64,000 nt of DNA from Candidatus Rifleibacteriota bacterium (GTDB lineage Bacteria > Muiribacteriota > Ozemobacteria > Ozemobacterales > Ozemobacteraceae), in assembly GCA_024710355.1 (NCBI GenBank), contig JANJUX010000004.1, positions 1-64,000 on the forward strand. The letters are read 5' to 3'. The notes beneath the pieces were generated by a model. It worked only from the letters and a program-made list of their open reading frames with translations. It did no database searches and was not told the DNA's origin. Shown one piece after another: positions 42,622-50,190 of this stretch. Position 1 is the stretch's first letter. Each line of letters opens with the position of its first letter. The translations under genes were made by a program, and so were the position numbers.

Positions 42622-43899
42622 TTATTTTTTTGTTGCCGTATAACCCAGACTGTTTATAGTGGCAACAACCGTCTCCGGGTTTACCCCGTGCCCGCTGACC
42701 ATGGCAAGTTTTTCTGAAAGCATAACGTTTGCGCCGACAACTCCAGGTATTTCGAGCAGAGCACTTTTTACTGCCTCGGCGCATTTGCCGCAACTCATGC
42801 CTTCGACAGCAACCGCAATACTTTCACCATTGGCCTGGCTCTGATCGATGCCTGAGCCGCCGGAGCATGTGGAACATTCACCTGCCTGTTCCCGATTTTT
42901 TATGGTGCTGAAGAGCATAACGGCAAGCATGAAGATTGCTGAGACGATCTCCAGCATGCTGAGCTCCGTATGACAGGCGGGAGTTATGGCATTCAGCCCG
43001 GCTTCAGAGAAGCGTTGGGCAAAAAGATCGAGGGAGTAGCCGCCTGCCAGTGATCCAAATATAACCGTTGCAATATAAATGGCAGCCGAAGCCCGGCCAA
43101 GAATTTTCCAGACGACCGAGATGGCTGCCGCATTGGTGGCCGGACCAGAAATCAGAAAAACAAAGGCGGCTCCCGGGCTTACACCCATTTTAATGAATGC
43201 CAGGGCGATCGGAATTGAAGAAGTCGAGCAGACATAAACCGGAATACCAATCGCCAGCATGATAAGCATAGTGACATGATAATTGCCGATCCAGGCGGCG
43301 ATGGCGTCGCCTGAGAGAAAAGTCGAAAGCAGACCCGCAATTATGATACCTACGCAAAGTGCTTTGGCAATCTCAGAGGGAAGGGTGACGAAGGCATAGC
43401 CAAGGGCTGCCCGAACCTTTTCGCCGATCGACAAGGAGCTTGTGTCGATCGTTTGGCTGCCTGTAGCCGTGATTCTGGTCATATCTTCAGGATCTGTCGC
43501 TGAAACCAGCAGACCCCCGAAAATCCCGGTTATCAGGGCTGCAAGCGGCCTGAAGACTGCAAAAAAAGGCCCAAGAAGACCCCAGGTTGCGAAAATAGAG
43601 TCGACCCCGGTTTGCGGTGTCGAAATAAGAAAAGCTGTAGTAGCACCTTTACTGGCACCATGCCGGCGCAGCGAGGCTGCAACCGGAATTACCCCGCACG
43701 AGCAGAGCGGCAGAGGCACGCCCAGCAGGGTGGCTTTAATTACCGAGCCCGCTTTGCCGGTTCCGAGATGCTGTTCGACCCATCTCGGCGAGATGAAAAC
43801 CGAAAGAATACCGGAAACTAGAAAACCCAGTATCAGATAGGGCGACATCTGCCCGAGGACTATCCAACAGTCGTTGATTAATTGCAGTAACTTGTCCAT
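42622..43899 (-). CDS. SO_0444/ArsP-type metal permease fused to an HMA domain
   Basis: A 425-residue membrane protein of the same permease superfamily as the protein at 18002, with CSCGVIPV (cysteines 66 and 68) and a second CSTSSIPIALA repeat. After the last membrane segment comes a Cys-rich linker (ECSTCSGG) and a C-terminal heavy-metal-associated domain with GMSCGKCAEAV, which binds a soft metal ion such as Cu(I). The arrangement matches SO_0444-type Cu/Zn exporters. I chose the ATG at 43899 with AGGGG upstream; a TTG at 43926 is in frame. Substrate is inferred from the HMA domain. Confidence 0.85.
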   Translation of the reverse strand: MDKLLQLINDCWIVLGQMSPYLILGFLVSGILSVFISPRWVEQHLGTGKAGSVIKATLLGVPLPLCSCGVIPVAASLRRHGASKGATTAFLISTPQTGVDSIFATWGLLGPFFAVFRPLAALITGIFGGLLVSATDPEDMTRITATGSQTIDTSSLSIGEKVRAALGYAFVTLPSEIAKALCVGIIIAGLLSTFLSGDAIAAWIGNYHVTMLIMLAIGIPVYVCSTSSIPIALAFIKMGVSPGAAFVFLISGPATNAAAISVVWKILGRASAAIYIATVIFGSLAGGYSLDLFAQRFSEAGLNAITPACHTELSMLEIVSAIFMLAVMLFSTIKNREQAGECSTCSGGSGIDQSQANGESIAVAVEGMSCGKCAEAVKSALLEIPGVVGANVMLSEKLAMVSGHGVNPETVVATINSLGYTATKK

Positions 43900-43930
43900 T
43901 TTTAAAAGCCCCTGAGTTGGTATCAATATA

Positions 43931-43958
43931 AATATACCATCTGACAGGGAATTCGCAA
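43931..43958 (-). promoter_or_regulatory. Metal permease promoter
   Basis: On the minus strand TTGCGA (43953-43958), 16 bases and TATATT (43931-43936), about 32 bases before the ATG. The surrounding AT-rich sequence TATCAATATAAATATACCA could hold a regulator site, but none is identified. Confidence 0.45.
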
Positions 43959-44019
43959 GCCATATTGTTGTGGCGCAGTCAAAGTCACTCCGGTGGGGTT
44001 CGCGGCATTAGCCTCGAAT

Positions 44020-45162
44020 TCAGGTTCTTTGCGAGGGAACGGTTCGCTTGCGGCAATCGATTTTGCCAAGAGTTATGATCACCGATGCAACTGGGTTGTC
44101 GGCCGATTTTACCGGTATCAGGCTCAGGTGCAGATCAAAGGCGTAGTTCTCGCCAATTATGTCGCACTGCTCGTTCTCGACCCATTTTTTTTCGTTCATG
44201 AGTGCGGTCAGTTTGTCACGCAGCTCGACCGGCAGGGGGGCCTGTGCAAAATCTACCTCGTAAAGTTCATCCCAGGTCAATTTGAATAGAGTCATCAGTT
44301 CATCGTTGGCAAAGGCGATCTTTTTCTCTTCGTTGACCATCAGCAGCGGTGCATTGACAAAGTTGGCGAAGGCCGAAAAACGTTTCTTTTCGAGCTGAAT
44401 TTTGTCGATTTTGAGCTGATCTCTTATTTTGAGAGTGTCGGCAACACCAGCCAGTCCGGCGACAATCTGATCTACCTCGTTCCCGGTATGTGCTCTGACA
44501 GGCACACTGTAGTTGCCGTCACGTATTTTTCTGATGATTTCCATGATTTTTCTGGTCGGCAGCTTGATCTGGTGCGAGATAAAAAACAGGGCAATGAATG
44601 CTACAATCGAAGTAGCAAGAGTAGTTAAAAGAAATCTGCTCTGAAAGGCTTTTCTGGTAAGAGTCAGTGCGTCTTTTTTTGCCGTCAGCAGTTGCAGGCT
44701 CCGGTTTCTGACGTAGAGCAGTTCGGTTGCAAGCCTTTGCATGTTGTGATTGAGGTCTGCCTGCATGATCATGAATTCAGCCGACGCGATTCCGCCTGTG
44801 GTAATCATTTTTGTCTGACTGGCAATCTTTGCGGCGAGAATACTGTCAGAGGCTATTAGATGCTCTGTTCGCGCAATTAAATCCTGACACTCGTCGCGTA
44901 AAGCAAGTGCCATTCTCGAAGATTCAGACCTTATTCCTTCTTCTTCGATATGTCTGAGACTATTTAGTTTCTGCCGCAGATCATGGCAGTCCCTGACGTT
45001 TTTTTCGGTAGTCAGGAACAGTCTGATATCATTTTCGAGGCTGCCCCTGACGCTGCTGTCAAAGGAGTAGACGTGATAGGCCGAAAAGAACCCGAAAAAA
45101 GCCAGCAGGCAGATATTGAAGGCTGTGCCGAGTTTGAACCTTTTATCCATTGAAATGCGCAT
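44020..45162 (-). CDS. Membrane HAMP-PAS protein without an output domain
   Basis: A 380-residue inner-membrane protein. One membrane segment near residues 12-30, a periplasmic helical domain (about 30-190), a second membrane segment (about 190-208), a HAMP domain (LPTRKIMEIIRKIRDGNYSVPV) and a PAS domain (FVNAPLLMVNEEKKIAFANDELMTLF) that runs to about residue 370. No kinase, cyclase, GGDEF or methyl-accepting domain follows. I chose the ATG at 45162 because GAGGAGG overlaps the trkA end nine bases upstream. It is co-transcribed with trkH and trkA, so it may sense conditions and regulate K+ uptake by direct contact, which is inference. Confidence 0.75.
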   Translation of the reverse strand: MRISMDKRFKLGTAFNICLLAFFGFFSAYHVYSFDSSVRGSLENDIRLFLTTEKNVRDCHDLRQKLNSLRHIEEEGIRSESSRMALALRDECQDLIARTEHLIASDSILAAKIASQTKMITTGGIASAEFMIMQADLNHNMQRLATELLYVRNRSLQLLTAKKDALTLTRKAFQSRFLLTTLATSIVAFIALFFISHQIKLPTRKIMEIIRKIRDGNYSVPVRAHTGNEVDQIVAGLAGVADTLKIRDQLKIDKIQLEKKRFSAFANFVNAPLLMVNEEKKIAFANDELMTLFKLTWDELYEVDFAQAPLPVELRDKLTALMNEKKWVENEQCDIIGENYAFDLHLSLIPVKSADNPVASVIITLGKIDCRKRTVPSQRT

Positions 45163-45166
45163 ATTG

Positions 45167-45865
45167 TCAGGCCTCCTCGCTGTCGAGTTCTGAAAGCTGG
45201 CGTATCTTCTCGTCGCGGCCCACAAGAACGAGAATGTCATTCGACGAAATCTTTTCATCGGGCGATGGCAGGTCGTTAAGCACTACTTTAACTATGTTTT
45301 CGCCTTTTTCGTTGATTGCCGGTTTTCGGGTTTTTATCGCAATGACGTTAACACCGTAATGGGCTCTGACATTAAGTTCTTTGAGGCTTCTTCCGATAAA
45401 TGCCGCCGGAGGTTCCAGTTCTGTGAGAGAGTGTCCAGAGCTGAGCTTGATACTCTCGAGAATATGAGGGGAAATAAGCCGGTCAGCTATCTGCTCGCCC
45501 ATCTGTTCCTCGAGCGAAAAAACTTCGTGGGCGCCCACTTCTGAAAGAATCTGACCCTGCATCTTCGTTAACGCTCTTGAGAGGATTCTGTGAACTCCGA
45601 GCCGCTTGAGAATAGCTGTTACAAGAATGCTGGTTTCAATATTGTCGCCAACCGCGACTATGGCCACGTCGAGATCCTGAACGCCCAGCTCTCTGAGAGC
45701 CTTTTCGTTGGTGCAGTCACATTGTACCGCCTGGCTGACATGGTCTTTTACGGCATCGACCGCTTCGGGGTCTTTATCGATGGCCATTACTTCGCCGCCT
45801 TTCGCAAAAATAGAGCTGGCCAGTTTGGCTCCAAATCTTCCGAGTCCAATTACCGCATATTGCAT
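45167..45865 (-). CDS. trkA: K+ uptake regulatory subunit TrkA/KtrA
   Basis: A 232-residue cytoplasmic RCK protein that gates the TrkH/KtrB channel. The N-terminal Rossmann motif is GLGRFG (7-12) with the acidic AIDKDPE strand that binds NAD(H) or ATP/ADP; the RCK-C domain occupies about residues 135-220. One RCK module makes it KtrA-like rather than the double E. coli TrkA. AGGAGG precedes the ATG; it follows trkH after 15 bases. Confidence 0.93.
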   Translation of the reverse strand: MQYAVIGLGRFGAKLASSIFAKGGEVMAIDKDPEAVDAVKDHVSQAVQCDCTNEKALRELGVQDLDVAIVAVGDNIETSILVTAILKRLGVHRILSRALTKMQGQILSEVGAHEVFSLEEQMGEQIADRLISPHILESIKLSSGHSLTELEPPAAFIGRSLKELNVRAHYGVNVIAIKTRKPAINEKGENIVKVVLNDLPSPDEKISSNDILVLVGRDEKIRQLSELDSEEA

Positions 45866-45880
45866 TGAATTAACCTCCTG

Positions 45881-47566
45881 TCAGCCAACGAGAACACGGG
45901 TTTCCGGGTATTGAATACTGACGCGACTGCTTTGAGATGTTATTGAAAGGGCCATAGTCACAGGGCCAGTTCGCCCTATGAACATTAAAACGATTATCAG
46001 CAGCTTGCCGATTGCGGTAAGCTGCGGCGTGATTCCGGTTGACAGTCCGACGGTAGCGAAAGCCGAAATGACTTCGAAGATAATCTGAATCAGCTGATGT
46101 TCTTCGATCAGAATCAGCAGAAAGGTAAAAATCGCCACGAGAGACGCTGACAGCGCGACAATAAGGAATGATTTGAGAATGGTTTCGTCCGGGATGCGTC
46201 TGCCTCTTACATTAACCTGGCTTTGCCCCTTGAGCTTGGCTCTGACAAACAAAAACAGGGTCGCAAAGGTGGTGGTTTTTATACCGCCACCGGTCGAGCC
46301 GGGTGAAGCTCCGATAAACATCAGTATGCTCATGAAAAACAGGGTGCTGGTCTTGAGACAGGTAAAGTCGATCGTATTAAAGCCTGCTGTACGGGTTGAA
46401 ACCGATTGAAAAAGCGCTGCCATTATCTTGTCAAAGTTAGAAAGACTATGCATTGACGCGGTGTCGTGTTCGAGTGCCAGAATGAATAGTGCACCGACGA
46501 TAATCAGAGTAAAACTGACAGCTACTACCAGCCATGTGTGGGTGTTGAGGCGTTGATTTTTCGCTCCTCTGAGGAAGCTGTTCAGAGAGCCAAGAACGGT
46601 AAACCCAAGACCGCCGGTAACTATCAATCCCATTATAGTGAAGTTGATAACAGGGTCTGACTGGAAGCTCATCAGGTTGTCCGGGTAAATTGAGAATCCG
46701 GCATTACAGAATGCTGAAACTGAATGAAAAATTCCCGAGAAAGCGGCCTCTGAAATGCAGCAGTTTTTAAGAATATAAAGACGCAGACCAATGACGATCG
46801 CTCCGCAAAGTTCGATCAGAAAAGCCCAGAGAAAAATATCATGCAGTGCGGATTTTAAACTGACCAGGTCAGAAAGGTCGAGCACTTCCTGCATCAGGGA
46901 CGAATGAGCCATGCCCATGCGTTTGCCGGCAATCAGCGAAATACCTGCCGAAAGCGTCATCAGGCCAAGGCCGCCAATCTGTATAAGTACAACGATCATT
47001 ATCTGCCCAAAAGTGGAAAAATAAGTGCCGGTGTCGACAACGGCAAGTCCGGTAACACAAACTGCAGAGGTAGAAGTAAACAGGGCTGTCAACAGTGATG
47101 GCGAATGATCGGGCGTAACTGAAATGGGCATTACCAGAATAAAAGCACCCAGCGCAATGACTCCGAAAAAGCTTGTGAGAACCAGCCTTGCCGGACGCCG
47201 GGCAATTGAATCGGCCAGATGCCCGAAGGTATACTGATTGAGGTATTCGACAAAAATTGCCGTTCCCTGCCTGATAAGCAGAATGTGAACCGCCTGGATG
47301 CCTTCGAAGCCTATCAAAAAGAGCGGCGCAAAAAAGACAAGATCGTAAAAATGTGTCGAGAAAAAGCGGCTGGAAACTCTCAGGCGGAGAATTGAAACCA
47401 GCATGAACAGAAAATATGAATACCGAAAAAACATTTCAGACAGCCCGATGAACTTGATATAAAGTTCATGCGAACCGAAAGAAGGCTCGGTAACCACATA
47501 AGTCAGCCCCAGCCAGGCCCCGATATTCAATATCGCCTGAAAAAAAAGGTGAAAAGGCTCAAACAA
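45881..47566 (-). CDS. trkH: K+ transporter channel subunit TrkH/KtrB
   Basis: A 561-residue membrane protein of the Trk/Ktr/HKT family. Four selectivity-filter loops are visible: CVTGL, CNAGF, RTAGF and ATVGL. About 110 extra N-terminal residues with two or three hydrophobic segments precede the core, longer than typical KtrB. The start is TTG at 47566 with AAGGA eight bases upstream; internal ATGs are possible. It sits 20 bases after the exported TPR gene and is followed by trkA. Confidence 0.93.
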   Translation of the reverse strand: MFEPFHLFFQAILNIGAWLGLTYVVTEPSFGSHELYIKFIGLSEMFFRYSYFLFMLVSILRLRVSSRFFSTHFYDLVFFAPLFLIGFEGIQAVHILLIRQGTAIFVEYLNQYTFGHLADSIARRPARLVLTSFFGVIALGAFILVMPISVTPDHSPSLLTALFTSTSAVCVTGLAVVDTGTYFSTFGQIMIVVLIQIGGLGLMTLSAGISLIAGKRMGMAHSSLMQEVLDLSDLVSLKSALHDIFLWAFLIELCGAIVIGLRLYILKNCCISEAAFSGIFHSVSAFCNAGFSIYPDNLMSFQSDPVINFTIMGLIVTGGLGFTVLGSLNSFLRGAKNQRLNTHTWLVVAVSFTLIIVGALFILALEHDTASMHSLSNFDKIMAALFQSVSTRTAGFNTIDFTCLKTSTLFFMSILMFIGASPGSTGGGIKTTTFATLFLFVRAKLKGQSQVNVRGRRIPDETILKSFLIVALSASLVAIFTFLLILIEEHQLIQIIFEVISAFATVGLSTGITPQLTAIGKLLIIVLMFIGRTGPVTMALSITSQSSRVSIQYPETRVLVG

Positions 47567-47586
47567 TTTCTGAATCCTTACCCTGA

Positions 47587-48867
47587 CTATCTCAGATGTT
47601 TTCTGACCCGCTCGAGCAGATCTTTCGCCTGAGAGTGCCCGGCGTTCATGTTAAGAATCTCGACGCAGGCAGTTTCGGCATTGATCAGGTCACCCAGCTG
47701 AAAAGAAGCCTCGGCAAACGCCATTTTCAACTTCAGGTCATCGGGGTGTCTGTCTTTTGCGGCTGCAAGCTTTAAGACAGCTTCTGAACCCTCGCCAAGA
47801 TAATAGCCGGCCTTGAAGAACTTGAGCAGTGAATCCGCATCTTTTTCGTCAAGGCTGACTACTTTTTCAAAAGCTTCTTTGGCCCGAGCATATTTGCGGT
47901 TGCTGTAGGCATTGTCACCGAGAAGAATCAGCGCCTTGCGGTAATCCGGGGCAATTTCAATGGCCCGGCGCAACGCTTCTCTTGCCTCTGGCCCTTTGTC
48001 CTGTGCGAAAAGAGATTGTGCCTGACTGTACAATGTCACCGCTTCCGGCGCAACGGTGTCGATCGCTTTTGTTTTTGCTGGCACGACAGTTACTGGTGCT
48101 TTTGTCGGGGCCGCCGGAGACGCTTTGCTTTCGGCAGGGGGCTGTGATTCTTCAACCGGCGCAATTACCGGAGCCGGTGCGGTTTTAACTGCCCCCTTCT
48201 GTTCAATTTCGGCAATCAGCTGGCCAATGCTGGCATGGAATTCTGCTGCTTCTGGTGAAGATGAGGCAGCCGGCGCCGCTGCCAGTGCTTTTCTATAGAG
48301 GCTGAGCCGGGCTCCGGAGTTTTCGGCCGGAATCTGGCTGGCGCGGTCAGCAAGTTTGCGGCAAAGATCGAGTGCGGTAGAAGTTTTGAAATTGGCAACT
48401 TTTGCTTCGGCCTTTTCTACTTTTACTTCCGGGTAAGAGAGTTTGAAGGTCAGTGTCAGTTCTGCAATTCCGGGGCCGGTTTTTGAGAAATCCTCGACAA
48501 ATGCTGTCAGCCTGGTTGTTCCGATGGTGGTTTCGGCTATCTGCTGTCCTTTTTTCAGTTTGCCTGTCTTGAATGGGAGCGTAGATGCTGATGCGATCGA
48601 TTTGCCTGACTGAATAACGTTCAATGTGAAATGAATGCTTTCGAGGTATTCTTTACCTGTGCCGCTTTTCCAGGTTTCGTGAAAAAGAACCTCGTGTTTC
48701 AGGAATTCACCCTTGTATGGTACTGGTTCTGAAAATTCAGCAACCATCGGGTGCGGGTCAAAACTGAACAATCTGGTAATTTTCTGCTCGATGTTCTGCC
48801 CCGCAACCGAAACGGCTGACATAATGACGAACAGAAATAAAATTAGCGAGAATCTGTTTGCGCGCAT
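47587..48867 (-). CDS. Exported TPR protein upstream of trkH
   Basis: A 426-residue protein with a signal peptide (MRANRFSLILFLFVIMSAVSVAG). Residues ~25-180 form an unknown beta-rich domain (HEVLFHETWKSGTGKEYL). A Pro/Ala/Lys-rich linker (about 220-275) leads to a C-terminal TPR array (APEAVTLYSQAQSLFAQ onward). I chose the ATG at 48867 with AGGAG six bases upstream. The gene has its own promoter and may be the first gene of the K+ uptake operon. Confidence 0.75.
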   Translation of the reverse strand: MRANRFSLILFLFVIMSAVSVAGQNIEQKITRLFSFDPHPMVAEFSEPVPYKGEFLKHEVLFHETWKSGTGKEYLESIHFTLNVIQSGKSIASASTLPFKTGKLKKGQQIAETTIGTTRLTAFVEDFSKTGPGIAELTLTFKLSYPEVKVEKAEAKVANFKTSTALDLCRKLADRASQIPAENSGARLSLYRKALAAAPAASSSPEAAEFHASIGQLIAEIEQKGAVKTAPAPVIAPVEESQPPAESKASPAAPTKAPVTVVPAKTKAIDTVAPEAVTLYSQAQSLFAQDKGPEAREALRRAIEIAPDYRKALILLGDNAYSNRKYARAKEAFEKVVSLDEKDADSLLKFFKAGYYLGEGSEAVLKLAAAKDRHPDDLKLKMAFAEASFQLGDLINAETACVEILNMNAGHSQAKDLLERVRKHLR

Positions 48868-49213
48868 ATCAAGCTCCTGTATTTGCTTTGTAAATTCAGG
48901 CCTTTTGAACATCCGGCTAATCTACGCCAGACAGCTTATAAAATCAAGCTCAACCGGCTGCGCGGCTTTCAGTCGTGCTCTGGTCACTTTCAAAGAGTTT
49001 AAATTTTATACAGCTTGAGACTTTACAGAAAGCTTTAACCGAAATAACATAGTCTTGAGAATTTGCGAAAAATACTTTTGCCAGAGGAATAATATATTGT
49101 TCCGGTCTGTGCCGGCAAAAATGCAGATTTGTGTGGCCGGTTTGTGAAACGGACGTAAAAGCATGCAGCCCGGAGCAGCCATTATTGAATGGCTGAAAGA
49201 AAGGTTTTGAATA
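48868..49213. other. Divergent intergenic region
   Basis: These 346 bases separate the exported TPR gene (minus) and the FHA gene (plus). A good minus-strand promoter lies at 48919-48947. On the plus side, TTGCGA (49063-49068) and AATAAT (49088-49093) are 19 bases apart, too far for a confident promoter. No gene or RNA is recognisable. Confidence 0.4.
48919..48947 (-). promoter_or_regulatory. Promoter of the TPR-trkH-trkA operon
   Basis: On the minus strand TTGATT (48942-48947), 17 bases and TAGATT (48919-48924), about 50 bases before the ATG at 48867. Confidence 0.5.
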
Positions 49214-50104
49214 ATGAAATATGATAAAAAACTGCTGCTGGCAGTTCTTGTAATGCTCAATCAGAGAGTCTGGGGCGATACGGCAACAGCAACTGCTGAA
49301 GTGCCTCAGACAGTTAATATTCTTATGTTTGCCGTCCCGGTTTTTATAATTTTGCTGGTGATTGTTGTTAAATTGCTGGCAACTTCAAAACAGCCGGTTG
49401 CAAAGCCAGAATCCTCACTGGCAAACTTTGATAAGACCGAAGAGGTGCCGCAGAAGACGGAGACCGCAAAAAGTTCTGATCTCGAAAGTTCTTCCGGAGG
49501 CAGAAAGACCCAGAAGAATTCTGCTGTGCCTGAAAAGCCAGAAATAAGCCCGCTTTCCAGGCTTGCGGCACTCGAAGCCGAGGCCGAAGAAAGCTCTGAT
49601 AAAAACGCAGCTTCCCCTTCAAATGCATCAGCCGGCGAAGCAAAACGGACCCTGAAAAACAAGGCGGTTCCGACTCCGCCGGTTGCCGGCCGTCTTGCCG
49701 ATGTCGCTGAGGCGGAAAAGCTGCCCCAGCCATCGCAGCCAGCCGCCCCTGCTGCCTCCAAAACTCCAGAGCCGGCTGGTTCGGCTGTTTCCGAGCCCGT
49801 GCTGCCCAAAGAAAGACTCGTTTTTGCTCTCGAAGGCGACGGAAAACCATACGAAGCCCAGGGTAGCGCCATCAGGATCGGCAGAAAAAAAGAGAACCAG
49901 ATCTGTATTCCTGCCAATGAAGTAAGTCGCGAGCATATAGAAGTAACCGCCAGCAACGGGCTGGTTTATGTAACACCCTTGACCGAAACCAATACTACCC
50001 GTCTCAACGGCAGAAGTATTAAAGAAAAACAGGTTATCAAGCCGGGCGACACCCTCAACCTGGGTGGACTGGATTTTATCGTAGTTAAGGCCAGGGCTCT
50101 CTGA
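49214..50104 (+). CDS. Membrane-anchored FHA-domain protein
   Basis: A 296-residue protein. A possible signal peptide (residues 1-21) is followed by a membrane segment (about 35-57), a long Ala/Pro/Glu/Lys-rich linker (about 60-200) and a C-terminal FHA domain: IRIGRKKENQICIPANEVSREHIEV with the phosphothreonine-binding GRK, SREH and N-R residues, ending TRLNGRSI and PGDTLNLGG. It should recognise a phosphothreonine on a cytoplasmic partner. No kinase is nearby. AAAGG precedes the ATG. Confidence 0.85.
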   Translation: MKYDKKLLLAVLVMLNQRVWGDTATATAEVPQTVNILMFAVPVFIILLVIVVKLLATSKQPVAKPESSLANFDKTEEVPQKTETAKSSDLESSSGGRKTQKNSAVPEKPEISPLSRLAALEAEAEESSDKNAASPSNASAGEAKRTLKNKAVPTPPVAGRLADVAEAEKLPQPSQPAAPAASKTPEPAGSAVSEPVLPKERLVFALEGDGKPYEAQGSAIRIGRKKENQICIPANEVSREHIEVTASNGLVYVTPLTETNTTRLNGRSIKEKQVIKPGDTLNLGGLDFIVVKARAL

Positions 50105-50105
50105 G

Positions 50106-50132
50106 CCGGGTTTCGCCCGGAAAAATGTTTTT
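50106..50132 (+). terminator. Short terminator after the FHA gene
   Basis: CCGGG (50106-50110), loop TTTCG and CCCGG (50116-50120), then AAAAATG and a run of seven T residues. The T-run is separated from the stem, so the call is moderate. Confidence 0.4.
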
Positions 50133-50137
50133 TAGCC

Positions 50138-50184
50138 ATTAACACAATCAGCCCCGCAATTTTTGCGGGGCTGATTGTGTTAAT
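50138..50184. repeat. Perfect 22-bp inverted repeat between convergent genes
   Basis: ATTAACACAATC...CGCAA at 50138-50159 is repeated in reverse complement at 50163-50184 with a three-T loop. The GC core CAGCCCCGCAA/TTGCGGGGCTG is strong, but no T-tract follows on either strand, so it may act as a transcript 3'-end stabiliser rather than a classic terminator. Confidence 0.6.
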
Positions 50185-50190
50185 GCTGCA

